Origin: SVQP01 sp045594445
Lineage (GTDB): Bacteria; Bacillota; Clostridia; Oscillospirales; CAG-272
Length of the DNA stretch: 64,000 bases
Assembly (NCBI GenBank): GCA_045594445.1
Contig: JAZNYL010000111.1
Coordinates: forward strand, 1 to 64,000
Direction of reading: 5' to 3'
Under the pieces are notes generated by a model. It was not told the DNA's origin, ran no database searches, and saw nothing but the letters and a program-made list of their open reading frames with translations. Position 1 is the stretch's first letter. Every line of letters starts with the position of its first letter. The translations under genes and the position numbers were made by a program. Below are positions 8,019 to 18,147 of the stretch, piece by piece.

Positions 8019-9245
8019 TCATTGCTTCTTATTCTTTGGACGAGCTCTGAAATAGAAGTACATGATGATTGCAAAGAGTACCAACGACAGGACGCAAAGC
8101 CCTGCCCAGGTCACGATCGCGCAGCGCGCGCAAAGATAATTGCTCGCAGCGTTGCCGCAGAAGATGCAATGCTTTGTGGGCTGTGTAGGCTTGCCGGGCT
8201 TGTCCGTGGGCTTGGTCTCGGTTTCACTTCCCTCCTCGGGCGGCTTGGTCTCAATCTCAATGTCCGATTCTGTTTCTGTCTCCGACGGATCGGTCTCCGT
8301 CTCCGTTTCCGGTGGATCGGTCTCCGTTTCAGTTTCAGTTTCCGTCACTGGTGGCTCAGTCTCTGGGGGATCAGTTTCCGTTTCGGGCGGCTCAGTCACA
8401 GGCGGCTCGGTTTCGGTTTCCGTTTCGGTCTCCGGTGGCTCAGTCTCTGGGGGATCGGTTTCCGTCTCGGTTTCTGTCTCGGGCGGTTCAGTCTCGGGCG
8501 GCTCGGTTTCAATGGGCTCCCACTTGGCGTATAGTCTCATGTTCCGCTCCACTATATCCGTGTCGAAATTCCAAGGGTCTGTTAAGAAAATATCGGTATA
8601 CCACCCCACAAAGCGCATTCCTTCGCGCTCGGGATCCTGTGGGCGAATTACTTTATCTCTAAAGACGACACTCTGCGACTCAACAGGCGTGCCACCGTTG
8701 GTTTCAAACCTGACAAGACATTCGGGATCAAGAATAGCGGTCAGCGTGTTGGACTCGCTCTTGTAGCCTTCACCGTGACCCGGAGTAGATACGTGATAAT
8801 CCTCGTTGGTAATGGTGGTAACGCCTTGCGTACCGATCACGCGAAGCTGAAAGCTTCCCACTCTGGTACGGGCCTGCCACTCTTCTCCGCCCGACATGGA
8901 GAGAAAGTTCATATAAAACTCGCGATAATCGCCCTCTCTGGCAATATCGTTGCTTCGTACTCCATCATACAAATGCACACTATCCTCTATCAGCTCGAAA
9001 AACGAGCTGTCGTAGCGCAACTCACTCTGCATGGCGTACATGGTATAGGGCTCGTCATTGTCCGTTCGGATCAGATATAGCGTTACGGTGATCACGTCTC
9101 CCACGTCAAGCTCGACGACATCCTCGCCGTCCACCGTTACCTCATAACGAAACTCGGGATCACCTTGAGCATCGACAGGAACGCACAACGCGGTAAATAT
9201 TAATATTATGGTCAAAAGAAATACAAACCTTCGTTTTGCGTTCAT
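8019..9245 (-). CDS. Membrane-anchored cohesin-like / InlB-repeat protein with Thr-Glu-Pro stalk
   Basis: 408 residues; ATG 9245 with AAAGGAAG upstream. Order: signal peptide (residues 1-26, ending VDA-QG); a beta-sandwich domain (about 28-170) that opens VELDVGDVITVTLYL and contains LRYDSSFFEL, as in cohesin-like domains; an InlB/Listeria-Bacteroides repeat (about 172-240, GMRFVGWYTD); about 100 residues of TEPPET/TETETE repeats (245-345); a C-terminal zinc-ribbon-like CIFCG-n-CARC pair; and one membrane helix (about 375-397) ending in RARPKNKKQ. The product is therefore predicted to stand off the membrane on a long acidic stalk. It is the last gene of locus B and could anchor dockerin-bearing partners encoded upstream. 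The cohesin assignment is by pattern, not by search. Confidence 0.75.
   Translation of the reverse strand: MNAKRRFVFLLTIILIFTALCVPVDAQGDPEFRYEVTVDGEDVVELDVGDVITVTLYLIRTDNDEPYTMYAMQSELRYDSSFFELIEDSVHLYDGVRSNDIAREGDYREFYMNFLSMSGGEEWQARTRVGSFQLRVIGTQGVTTITNEDYHVSTPGHGEGYKSESNTLTAILDPECLVRFETNGGTPVESQSVVFRDKVIRPQDPEREGMRFVGWYTDIFLTDPWNFDTDIVERNMRLYAKWEPIETEPPETEPPETETETETDPPETEPPETETETETEPPVTEPPETETDPPETEPPVTETETETETDPPETETETDPSETETESDIEIETKPPEEGSETETKPTDKPGKPTQPTKHCIFCGNAASNYLCARCAIVTWAGLCVLSLVLFAIIMYFYFRARPKNKKQ
8200..8520 (-). repeat. Coding Thr/Glu/Pro low-complexity repeat
   Basis: Imperfect tandem repeats of 6-, 9- and 12-base units encoding TEPPET, TETETE and DPPETE variants, the stalk of the membrane-anchored protein. 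Expected to vary in length between strains. Confidence 0.8.
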
Positions 9246-9279
9246 AAGTCTTCCTTTCGCATCTTGGTATAAAGGGACT

Positions 9280-9308
9280 CTGCCCCTTCCCTTAATGAGA
9301 AGGGGCAG
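9280..9308 (-). terminator. Intergenic hairpin after the cohesin/dockerin gene
   Basis: Perfect 10-base arms CTGCCCCTTC/GAAGGGGCAG between the stop at 9323 and the next ATG at 9245. No T run follows on the minus strand, so it may be a processing or stability element or a partial attenuator rather than a full terminator. Confidence 0.45.
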
Positions 9309-9322
9309 TGCATTTTGTTTGT

Positions 9323-11491
9323 TTAGTTTGCGTTCTTGATGAAACCAATGATGGTAGATGCATCGTTCATTTCGACTTCCCCATTACCATCTACGTCAGC
9401 GCGCAGGAACTTTTCCATGGAAAGCGCATCAAAATCGGAGTACAGCTTATCATTGTAAATGTTCCAAACCAACTGTGCGTCGTTTGCGTCGATCTTACCA
9501 TTCGTCATGTTAACATCGCCGGTGTAATCAATCTCGGTTGGAATCTCCTCAGTAAGACCAATCACTGCACGAGCCTGAGATACAAGTGCTACGGTATCGG
9601 CACCGGCAGCATCGATAATCAAGTAAATATATGCACCTTGTGCATTGTTGTACTCTGCAGAATGATACATAACGTTGCCATTGTAGGTATACTGCAGATC
9701 GCCGATAACAGTTACCATATAAATGCTCTGGCTATTATCAAGCGCAAGGTATTCACTGACTGTCACGGTAACAGAAGTTTCATCAAATTCCTTGGTAATA
9801 GTAACAGTTACGTTTGCGGTGATATCCTCAATCGTATAGGTCGCCTCAGCATTCGCGCCGGTTGCAAGAGTAACTTCCTCATTGGTACCCATCGTATACT
9901 TAATCGTGTACTTGTAACCTGCTTCGGGAGTCAGTTTCAGAGTAGTAGATTCGTCCTTTTCTACAATTGTCGGATTTGCTTTCAATTCGTTAGCGTACTC
10001 GGTGGGCACCGTAACCGTAAACTGATCAGCGGTAACGGTTTGTGAACTGGTCTTAATCACGATGTCGTCTGTGATGTTTGCACCACTAATGGTATAAGTA
10101 CGATTGGTAGTACCGGTGGAAACAGTATGTTCAACGGATTCACCTGTTTCATCACCATATTTAATATATTCAACTTTATACACAACTCCATCGGTTGTTG
10201 TCGCATCTACATCATCCTTCAAAATAAAGCTGAAGCTTCCATTAGGATCGTATGTAAAGTTCACAACGTTATTTACTGCGCCCAAATTCTCCGCATTTTG
10301 GATATGATCTAAAGTATTAAAGGTAATAGTATAGGTCTTTGGATCCTGCTTGGTGATCGAAACAGTTACATTTTCAGTTACGCCCGTCAGAATCCACTTA
10401 CCATCCTGACCATCTACAGGAGTCAATGTACCATTGGAAACAGACAGCGTATAGTCATAGTTCTTATCCTCTGCTTCGATAGTAATAGATCCCTTGTTAT
10501 ATTCAATAGTCGTATTACCGGTAAGGCCATCATCCAAAGTAACATTCAAGTCGGCGGGAGTAACTGCAAATTCCTCTGTATTGATAGTAATGGTCGCAGG
10601 GGTCAAGTCGTTTGCTTTTGCATCAGCAGCAGTACTGAGTGCTGCACCGGTAAGTTTAACATTTGCGGAGCCACTTGCCGCACCGTTCAGGCTATCAACA
10701 GTGAATGCCAAAGTATAAGCAGTCACAGTACCTTCAGTCCAAGTGGTTGTCTCACCGTGGTCAATGATCTTAATCGCTCCGTTCTCTGCCGTAATGTCCG
10801 CACCGTTAGCAGTAGAATTATCAGAATCGAACGTCAGGCCGGTATAGCTCAGCTCCAGCTCGGAAGAAGCAAACTCACCGGTGGTACCGCCAACCAGAAC
10901 GTCAACGGTGATGGTGTCGCCAACCTTTACTTTTTCATAGTTGGTATCCAAATCTGCGGTGTATGCCTTGTCGGTGGGGATAGTGGGAGTTTCGCCGCCG
11001 GGAGTACCATCGCTCAGGTTCAATGTATTGGAAGTCACAGTAGCGCTAGACCAATCAAACTTATTACCATCAATGTCAGCAGCAATAACCGTTGCGCCGA
11101 AGGACAGTTCATCACCGACCGCATTAGTGGTGTCAACAGTAACCGTCACAATTTCTTTCCCGGCAGAAGCATTCTCATTCACTTCACCTCCTGCGCCCAT
11201 GACAGAAATTATACCAGTCGTTTTATTAGTGGTGAAATTCCCGCCGCCAATTTCATCGTAGTTAGCGCCTTTGCTGATTGTAGCAATTGTGCATCCCTCG
11301 GGCAGATTCAGTGTGAACTCCAAAGTATACCACTCAAATGTATCTGTGGTTCTTACCTGTAAAGTTATAGTGTTTTCCGCACTGATAGAGGCAACCATTT
11401 CCATGGGCGCTTCGTCTGCCGCAAAAATCGCCATGGGGAGTAGGTTTCCAATCATCAGCATGACTATGAGCATTGACAAAATCTTTTTCAT
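9323..11491 (-). CDS. Secreted protein with two cohesin-like domains and a C-terminal dockerin
   Basis: 722 residues. ATG 11491 chosen because it is preceded by AGGAAGG and starts a clean signal peptide (MKKILSMLIVMLMIGN, cleavage near IFA-ADE); the longer frame to 11530 adds only an unlikely 13-residue tail. Cohesin-like beta-sandwich domains are seen at about residues 30-165 and 170-315 (VKVGDTITVDVLV, SSELELSYTGL, YTLAFTV). The middle (about 315-600) has three or four Thr-rich beta domains. The last 65 residues hold two calcium-loop-like dockerin segments, GDVNMTNGKIDANDAQ and DVDGNGEVEMNDAS. Having both cohesin-like and dockerin modules is the layout of a scaffold adaptor. It lies 39 bases after the giant dockerin protein, in the same operon. 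Confidence 0.75.
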   Translation of the reverse strand: MKKILSMLIVMLMIGNLLPMAIFAADEAPMEMVASISAENTITLQVRTTDTFEWYTLEFTLNLPEGCTIATISKGANYDEIGGGNFTTNKTTGIISVMGAGGEVNENASAGKEIVTVTVDTTNAVGDELSFGATVIAADIDGNKFDWSSATVTSNTLNLSDGTPGGETPTIPTDKAYTADLDTNYEKVKVGDTITVDVLVGGTTGEFASSELELSYTGLTFDSDNSTANGADITAENGAIKIIDHGETTTWTEGTVTAYTLAFTVDSLNGAASGSANVKLTGAALSTAADAKANDLTPATITINTEEFAVTPADLNVTLDDGLTGNTTIEYNKGSITIEAEDKNYDYTLSVSNGTLTPVDGQDGKWILTGVTENVTVSITKQDPKTYTITFNTLDHIQNAENLGAVNNVVNFTYDPNGSFSFILKDDVDATTTDGVVYKVEYIKYGDETGESVEHTVSTGTTNRTYTISGANITDDIVIKTSSQTVTADQFTVTVPTEYANELKANPTIVEKDESTTLKLTPEAGYKYTIKYTMGTNEEVTLATGANAEATYTIEDITANVTVTITKEFDETSVTVTVSEYLALDNSQSIYMVTVIGDLQYTYNGNVMYHSAEYNNAQGAYIYLIIDAAGADTVALVSQARAVIGLTEEIPTEIDYTGDVNMTNGKIDANDAQLVWNIYNDKLYSDFDALSMEKFLRADVDGNGEVEMNDASTIIGFIKNAN

Positions 11492-11530
11492 AATGCTATT
11501 CCTTCCTAATTGGTATATTAAATAAAACAT

Positions 11531-14500
11531 TTACCACTGCAGAGTGCGACTCTTAACTGCTACACGCTGAGCTTGACCCGCATCGATAGTATCCACTACA
11601 CCGTCTCCGTTAATATCACAAGTCAAGACATTCAATTCGGTGCAAGTACGGCTCTTAACTGCAATACGCTGCATCTGACCCGCATCAATGGTGTCTACTA
11701 TCCCATCTCCGTTCAAATCGCCGAAAACCGCCAAAATAATCTGATCACCCACAGCAAGTGTTGCGGTAAAACTATGTTTACCATCAACCATGCTTGCAGG
11801 TATTTTGTCATAGCCGCCGTCGGCCTTCTTCACCAGCACTACACAAGCAATGTCATTTGTGCTTTCTACGTTGAAGGTGTTCTCGCCGACAATCCAGCCG
11901 GATGCAGGTGCTGCTACAGTGATCTCAGTTGCCCCGTATGTTACGGTTACGGAACCGTTTTCATCCACAGTTCCAACAGTTGTGCCGTTACCAATGGTAG
12001 GGACAAGGGGTTCTTTCTCACCACAACCGGTGCATACACCGTCAACGTAGGTATGGTCAGTTACGTTTACTGTAATAGTATCGCGGCTGAGCTCAGCGTT
12101 ACAAACAGTACAGTATACAACGTTATCGTAACTACCTTGAGCAGTACATGTTGCGGCCTTTTCGTTCTCGACAACAACTGCGCCCTCGGTATGCGCTGCG
12201 AGTTCAAGTGCCTTGGTCTCGCGGCTGAGTTCAGTGTTGCATGCGGAGCAGTAAACGACTTGGTCGTAGGAGCCTGCTACGGTGCAGGTGGATTCCACTC
12301 TGTTCTCTACTACTGCAGCTGCGGGGGTGTGCGCGATCTTCTCAACCGTCACAGTATTGCGGCTGAGCTCTGCGTTACATACAGAGCAGTAAACTACGTT
12401 ATCGTAGCTACCTTCTGCGGTACAGGTTGCGGCAACTTCGTTCTCCACAACAACTGCGCCCTCGGTATGCGCTGCGAGTTCAAGTGCCTTGGTCTCGCGG
12501 CTCAGTTCAGTGTTACATACAGAGCAGTAAACGACTTCGTCGTAGGAGCCTGCTACGGTGCAGGTGGATGCCTTTTCGTTTTCCTTTACTGCAGCTGCGG
12601 GGGTATGCCCTGTTGCAGCGGTTTCGCTATCCTTATAGGAATCACTGCAGACGGAGCAAGTATGAGTCGTATAACCCTTCTCCGTACAAGTCGGATTGGT
12701 TACAATGGATTCGTATTTGTGTCCAAGTGCGTCTCCCTCGGTTGCGCCACATACGGAGCAAGTCTTGGGAGCGGTGCAGGTTGCATCCGTCCACTTGTGG
12801 CCAAGTTGGGAAATCGCCTCGGTATAAGTATCGCCGCAGACGGTGCAGGTATAGGTCTTAACACCGGGTGTAGTACAAGTGGGCTGTGTGGTCACAACAC
12901 CATCATTATAAGTATGCGTGATGGTTCTGGTTTCACCGCAGACGTTACAAACGGTATCGCAGCTGTTAGTGTAGGTGTGGTTTCCTTCGCAGTCAATTCT
13001 CCAGGAGCCGCTATGGGCAATGGATACATTTTGTGAATCGGTCAATTTGTATTTTGTATTATATTTATCCGCATAGTACACATCGTATGTATACGACTTC
13101 ACGGTGTGGTCACCGGTAGCGGACAGATAGCTCTTCCCTGCCACAAGATCAATGCGGCTGCCGTCAGCTGCAAAGACCTGCGCCTTGAGAGTGCGCACCG
13201 TTGCGCCAACCAGCTCGTAAGAAAATTCATAATCACCGGTAATATTTGTATACCAATAACCTACGCCACCGATCTGGGTGGTTGTTTGCGTTGTAAAACC
13301 GGATGCGACCACGATCTTACCGGTATTCGAGGTAGACTGAATCAAGCCACCAAACGCGCCGCTGTTGAGATTCAACGTACCGTTAACGATCAACTGTGCA
13401 GAGCCGCTCAAACCTGCATTCTGCAATTGCTGAGTTGTAGGATACGGGCTTTGCGAACCAACAGAGCCGGCTGCCATAAAGGCAGTGGTCGCAGAATCGA
13501 TACGGCTATCGTTCGCAAAAGCAGAATGGAAAATAAACTTGTTGCCGGTATTTCCGCCGCCTGTTTCTGTACTGCCCATATTACGGACTGCGGTATAGTC
13601 CTGCAAACCGTCAAACACCGTCACTTTGGCGTTCACGTTCATGGTTGCACCCTCATTGACAGTCAGGGTGGCACCGGGCAGAAGCATCATACTATTTGTG
13701 ATGGTAAAGGTGCCGCTATTCACCACTACGTCATAGTTATAAGGAACAGGGAACGTAAGACTGCTCGTGTTGATAGTTGCCTTTACGACGCCTTGGGCGT
13801 TCAAATAGATGGAAAAGTATCCAAACTCCGTATTACCGTCCAACGTGATTTTGGTTCTGCCAACGTTCTCGATTACGTTAGTTTTGGAATATTCAATGGT
13901 AGCGGTTGCGCCCTCGTGAAGTCGGATCAGGCACTGCATGTAACTCGTATCATATTCCCCAATAAGTGTAATTCTGGAATAGTTATGATCGCCACCGGCA
14001 TAGAGATCTACGTAAGCATCTACGTAGCCACCATAATTGACCACCTGCTTACACTGTACAGCCATTACGGAATAGCGGATAAAGGGCATGAGTACCGCTT
14101 CGCCGGAAGGATGGGTGATTTCGGGGCTAACAGTAATAGTGTTTTTATCTGCAACCTGGCTGGTAACGCCTACGGTGTATCCGCCGCCCTTAAAGTCATT
14201 GATGGTAAACGGCACGTACATTCTGCCGCCCTTCTTTACGTTGACGGTACCATCGCCGTAGATAAATCCGCAGGAGGAAAGCTTTCCGCTATTATATGCT
14301 GCACCATCACCTACGTTGATCGTCGCACCGTTTGCCAAATACACGTCAGAGTGTGCACCCGTGATCATACCTGTACCCGAAACGGTACCGCCTACAGCCA
14401 TAAGGCCATTTACGTTGATAGTAGTTCCGGAAGGAACGGTCAGCTTCAGGAAAGTATTGCTGTCACCGGGGGCTGCCGGGTTACTGACGCTTGTAGAGGT

Positions 14501-16945
14501 TGTATGTGTTACGCATGCGTAAGCAAAATTACTACTGTCAGCTATCATACCGTTAGCATGCGGCACCAACAACGTAACGCCCGCGGGAATCGTAAACGTT
14601 GTCCGTCCGTCAGAACCGTACACATTACCGCCATTAATCACGGTAATCGTACCACTGCTGCCTGCAGCGGTGATTGCCTCATCAAGGTATGCGTAACTGA
14701 TGCCGTCGCCTACGTTATACCTCGCAGCACCGCTCTGCACAAACACCGCGTTGAGCTGCGCATTCGCAGGCAACGTGCCCGTATAAGATGCACTTGACGA
14801 AATACGGGAGCTACCGTTTGCCCAATAGTAGAACACGTAGCCTGTAGGAACGGTTGCGTTCAAGGTGAATTGCGTATCTTTATCCAAAGTAAGCTTCTGC
14901 GCAGCGCTGCCCGGCTGCATAGTATAGGTCGTTTCATCTACCGTAACGGTATAGCTGCCGCGCACAGGAGCATTCAGAGTGATCTCCGAACCATTATATT
15001 CAAACACGGGCTTAACTGCCGCATCACCCACAGGCAGCACGTAAGGATTGGCGCGGCTTACCTCCAAGCCATCTGCATTCACCCACTTGACAAATTTATA
15101 GAGGGAGTCGGGCGTTGCCTGCAGGGTAAAGCTACCGCTTGGTCCCGTGCCGCTATGCAAGCCTGTAGAAGGCACCGTGGTTCCGTTGACCGTATAAGAG
15201 CCATGCTCAACATACTCGAAATCCTTGTAAACGTCTCCGATCTTTTCAAAGATGGCAGTGAACTGATGACCGTTGATCGCACCAAGGGTGATCATACAAC
15301 TCTCGCCACCGGGGAGCATTTCTCCTGTAGTCAAATCCTTCCAGCCTACAAACTCATAGTCGGTATTCGGAACCGCATATATCAACACATCCTGCGCCGA
15401 CTGCCCCCAAGCATTCGAATTAACGATCGGTATGGCCAACGTCACATTGCCTGTAACCTGCGTTCTATCATCTGTACTATTATTCGAATTGTCATAATAG
15501 AAGCTGCCACCGTCAGTGGGTTTCACAAACGTAGCCGAAGTGCCGCCTGCGGATCTTATATAGATAGGTGAAATAGTCTTACCCTCATACTGCCCCAAAT
15601 TCACCGAGATCACACGCTCCATGGAGATCAGTTCGGCATTATTCAGCCACTCTAATCCGGAAGCTACAGAAGCACTTCCACCATTTTGATTATAGGCTTC
15701 GCCTACGTACCAACCTGCGAAGACTGCGTTTCTGTCGGAATTTGGCCATGCTCGCAGCCAGACAGTATCGGTGGTTCTCCCGGTGTGCTCTAACAAACGA
15801 GAGGTACCTGTAACTTCTCCCAGTTGAGTACCTTCTTTTTCTGAATGAACCGAATAAGTTCCGTCTACGTCGACATTAATCGTAGGAACATGTTCAAAAT
15901 ACACCGACGCGGCCTTATAAAAACGGGCAACCAAGTCGATTTTATCATCAGCCGTCTTAATTTCCTTACCATAATAGTCTTCCGTGGTAATCAGGTCGCC
16001 ACTTTCTTTATCATAGAAACCTTCAAACTCATAGCCCTTTGCACAATTTGCATAAACCATTACCTTGTGGCCTATTTTTACCTTTGTGCCACTGTCGATT
16101 TCTGTATAGATCTGCGAGTTAAGGTCTCCCCATTTCTCATAATCTCTTAAAGTTACGCTGCCTGTATTCGCGTCTTCAGGCACAGCATTCACCATGACAG
16201 AATCCGCTTTTTCAACGACGCTGTTGATGGTAAGGGTCATTGATTTTACTGCTTTCGCTGAGGAGTTTTCAAGACTAATCTCGATATATCCCGGCTTTTC
16301 CGTGGCCGCATATACTTCGTGTGACACATTAGAGACACTCTTTTCGGATGTATTATAGGATTTTGCGGTAGTTAGTTCAGTTTGGGAAATAAAGTCGTAG
16401 TAATGAGTGGTAGATGTGGACGGATCTGTCCAATAGTAATAGCAATATACCTCCTTAGCAGCCTCACACGAAAATGAAAGATTGATGGTCGCATTCTTCT
16501 TTGGGGTCAGCCTCAGATAGATTCCGCTTGGATTACTATTACCAGCTGTCTTAATATTTTTAAACTCAAACGTCTCCGTGCCGTTGTCAACGCTATATAT
16601 TACCGTATTGGTCGTACCGTAGCCATCTGCTGTTGCCGGCTGACGTGCAACGATCTCATAATCGAAAACATCCGAGAATAAACCTTCTTTTGCTGCCGTA
16701 TTTTCATTTTCTAAAACAAGATAATATTGCTGTTTCCCACCGGTACCAGTGTAATTAGTGGAGAGCACGCAGTCGGTTGACCAAGAAACATTCGTTTTAA
16801 TAGTTTGATCAGTCGACTCCTCCGCATGAACATCCAAAACACCCAGAGAAGGCAGATCGAACGGTAAGTCGCTAAAAGCAGGCGCAAGCATTGAAAACAC
16901 AAGGGTCAGTGCAAGTGCGGTACGTATCCATTTGCTGAAATTCAT
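11531..16945 (-). CDS. Giant secreted protein: InlB-type repeats, beta-helix, Cys modules, dockerin
   Basis: 1804 residues; ATG 16945 after GGAGG. Signal peptide about 1-42. Several InlB/Flg_new-like repeats are visible over roughly residues 290-740 (YEFEGFYD, AVFAGWYV, YEFVGWKD, YKFVKWVN). A long Gly/Asn-rich stretch with beta-helix character (about 740-1300, many N-G-T and V-N-G-T turns) follows. Then come nine CxxC modules (about 1310-1650, CSVC-N-ELSR type). The C-terminus is a typical type I dockerin with duplicated DxNGDGxVDTID loops, each followed by AGQ-QR-AVKSRT. It is a paralogue of the truncated giant at 1-4950. Lying 23 bases after prepilin B, it is co-transcribed with it. Predicted to be exported and docked onto a cohesin; no enzymatic motif was recognised. 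Confidence 0.85.
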   Translation of the reverse strand: MNFSKWIRTALALTLVFSMLAPAFSDLPFDLPSLGVLDVHAEESTDQTIKTNVSWSTDCVLSTNYTGTGGKQQYYLVLENENTAAKEGLFSDVFDYEIVARQPATADGYGTTNTVIYSVDNGTETFEFKNIKTAGNSNPSGIYLRLTPKKNATINLSFSCEAAKEVYCYYYWTDPSTSTTHYYDFISQTELTTAKSYNTSEKSVSNVSHEVYAATEKPGYIEISLENSSAKAVKSMTLTINSVVEKADSVMVNAVPEDANTGSVTLRDYEKWGDLNSQIYTEIDSGTKVKIGHKVMVYANCAKGYEFEGFYDKESGDLITTEDYYGKEIKTADDKIDLVARFYKAASVYFEHVPTINVDVDGTYSVHSEKEGTQLGEVTGTSRLLEHTGRTTDTVWLRAWPNSDRNAVFAGWYVGEAYNQNGGSASVASGLEWLNNAELISMERVISVNLGQYEGKTISPIYIRSAGGTSATFVKPTDGGSFYYDNSNNSTDDRTQVTGNVTLAIPIVNSNAWGQSAQDVLIYAVPNTDYEFVGWKDLTTGEMLPGGESCMITLGAINGHQFTAIFEKIGDVYKDFEYVEHGSYTVNGTTVPSTGLHSGTGPSGSFTLQATPDSLYKFVKWVNADGLEVSRANPYVLPVGDAAVKPVFEYNGSEITLNAPVRGSYTVTVDETTYTMQPGSAAQKLTLDKDTQFTLNATVPTGYVFYYWANGSSRISSSASYTGTLPANAQLNAVFVQSGAARYNVGDGISYAYLDEAITAAGSSGTITVINGGNVYGSDGRTTFTIPAGVTLLVPHANGMIADSSNFAYACVTHTTSTSVSNPAAPGDSNTFLKLTVPSGTTINVNGLMAVGGTVSGTGMITGAHSDVYLANGATINVGDGAAYNSGKLSSCGFIYGDGTVNVKKGGRMYVPFTINDFKGGGYTVGVTSQVADKNTITVSPEITHPSGEAVLMPFIRYSVMAVQCKQVVNYGGYVDAYVDLYAGGDHNYSRITLIGEYDTSYMQCLIRLHEGATATIEYSKTNVIENVGRTKITLDGNTEFGYFSIYLNAQGVVKATINTSSLTFPVPYNYDVVVNSGTFTITNSMMLLPGATLTVNEGATMNVNAKVTVFDGLQDYTAVRNMGSTETGGGNTGNKFIFHSAFANDSRIDSATTAFMAAGSVGSQSPYPTTQQLQNAGLSGSAQLIVNGTLNLNSGAFGGLIQSTSNTGKIVVASGFTTQTTTQIGGVGYWYTNITGDYEFSYELVGATVRTLKAQVFAADGSRIDLVAGKSYLSATGDHTVKSYTYDVYYADKYNTKYKLTDSQNVSIAHSGSWRIDCEGNHTYTNSCDTVCNVCGETRTITHTYNDGVVTTQPTCTTPGVKTYTCTVCGDTYTEAISQLGHKWTDATCTAPKTCSVCGATEGDALGHKYESIVTNPTCTEKGYTTHTCSVCSDSYKDSETAATGHTPAAAVKENEKASTCTVAGSYDEVVYCSVCNTELSRETKALELAAHTEGAVVVENEVAATCTAEGSYDNVVYCSVCNAELSRNTVTVEKIAHTPAAAVVENRVESTCTVAGSYDQVVYCSACNTELSRETKALELAAHTEGAVVVENEKAATCTAQGSYDNVVYCTVCNAELSRDTITVNVTDHTYVDGVCTGCGEKEPLVPTIGNGTTVGTVDENGSVTVTYGATEITVAAPASGWIVGENTFNVESTNDIACVVLVKKADGGYDKIPASMVDGKHSFTATLAVGDQIILAVFGDLNGDGIVDTIDAGQMQRIAVKSRTCTELNVLTCDINGDGVVDTIDAGQAQRVAVKSRTLQW

Positions 16946-16968
16946 ATTGTATCCTCCATATATAAAAG

Positions 16969-18147
16969 TTAATCTTGACCTATTACTTTTTCGATCAAGT
17001 CTTCATAAACTCCAAAGCCCACATAATCTCCGTTTTCGTCCAAGAGATCGTCTCCCGTGATGTTATTGGAATTGCTACCGATGATATTCATAGCCCCCTT
17101 GTAGCCGTTCATGGCATTCATAATCTTGTCTCGGTTTGCAGGGTTTTCCATCCATTTGACAAAATCACTGTACTCTGTTTTGGAATTACCCTTTTCGTCT
17201 TCAACTTCTTTGGTATCTGACATCGCATCAAACAGTTTGCTGGGGTCATCGTTATATTCGTAGCCGGTCTCCTTTGCCCATGCCAAACCCAATGCATAAT
17301 GCATTGCCACGGTTGTAACGTCCTGCGTGTCGTTGCTGTTTACATAGAGAATGTAGCCATAGCCGCCCTTTTCGGCAAGAATCGCATTATAAACGTCCTG
17401 ATTGTCCAGATCCTGCGAATTTTGAGCGGTATAAACCACCAGCGCGCTCATTTTCTGCTCATTGTTATTGGGGTCGTTAATATCCAAACCGGGATACATA
17501 GCTGCAAAGATTTCTTGGAAGGATGGTTCATTCACAAGTCCAGCCAACAGGCTATTCGTGTCAACCATACCTGCTGCAAAGTCAACCACAGCATCCACGT
17601 TGGTGACAAGATCTCCGGGGGTCATTACGTTGGAGTCTGCAAAAATGGAGCCGAGCAATGCGGTTCTGTCGGTAGGATCAACAATGTACTCTTTGCCTTT
17701 GAATGGGTAGGTCAAGGCCAATCCGGTGGTGCCTTTCCAGCTGAAGCTTGTACCATTGAAAAATGCGAAACCGCTATTGAGGAGCTTGAAGGTTTCGGTA
17801 GCATCAACGACCTGATTGAAAAGGTCGGTTAATGCTGCATTGGTTTTCTCTGCAAGGTCGTTACCGTCTGCGGTTTTCAATGCTATAACAAATTTTCCGT
17901 TTTCGGTCTTCAGCGATCCGTCCGACTGTATTGCGATCTCTGCACGTACGTCTGCGGGATCGATACCTTCGCTTAGGCAAGCGGCAGTGAGCGCGTCGGT
18001 CATGATGTTCAAAAGCTCGTTATCCGCAGCCTCTTGTGCCTTAGGGATATAGACGCTGACGCCGATGACAGCGACGCTTGCGAGTACCGCCATAATGGCG
18101 ATTACCACGATCAGTTCAACGAGGGAAAATCCTTTGTTGTTTCTCAT
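16969..18147 (-). CDS. Prepilin-like protein B
   Basis: 392 residues; ATG 18147 with AAGGAG upstream. Leader MRNNKG then F-S-L-V-E and a hydrophobic helix nearly identical to prepilin A (VIAIMAVLASVAVIGVSVYIPKAQ differs in few positions). After the helix the body diverges fully from A. It is much longer than ordinary pilins and acidic overall. It is the first gene of locus B, so both giant surface proteins are paired with a long prepilin. Assembly requires a peptidase and motor not seen here. A role as a pseudopilin or a membrane-held surface subunit is inferred. Confidence 0.85.
   Translation of the reverse strand: MRNNKGFSLVELIVVIAIMAVLASVAVIGVSVYIPKAQEAADNELLNIMTDALTAACLSEGIDPADVRAEIAIQSDGSLKTENGKFVIALKTADGNDLAEKTNAALTDLFNQVVDATETFKLLNSGFAFFNGTSFSWKGTTGLALTYPFKGKEYIVDPTDRTALLGSIFADSNVMTPGDLVTNVDAVVDFAAGMVDTNSLLAGLVNEPSFQEIFAAMYPGLDINDPNNNEQKMSALVVYTAQNSQDLDNQDVYNAILAEKGGYGYILYVNSNDTQDVTTVAMHYALGLAWAKETGYEYNDDPSKLFDAMSDTKEVEDEKGNSKTEYSDFVKWMENPANRDKIMNAMNGYKGAMNIIGSNSNNITGDDLLDENGDYVGFGVYEDLIEKVIGQD

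Noticed and set aside
8140..8766. Plus-strand frame encoding a GSVSVSVSGG repeat protein
   Set aside because: Direct antisense of the Thr/Glu/Pro stalk; a by-product of the low-complexity DNA.
11573..14797. Two long plus-strand frames (487 and 563 codons)
   Set aside because: Antisense to the giant dockerin protein, which has a start signal, signal peptide and known modules on the minus strand.
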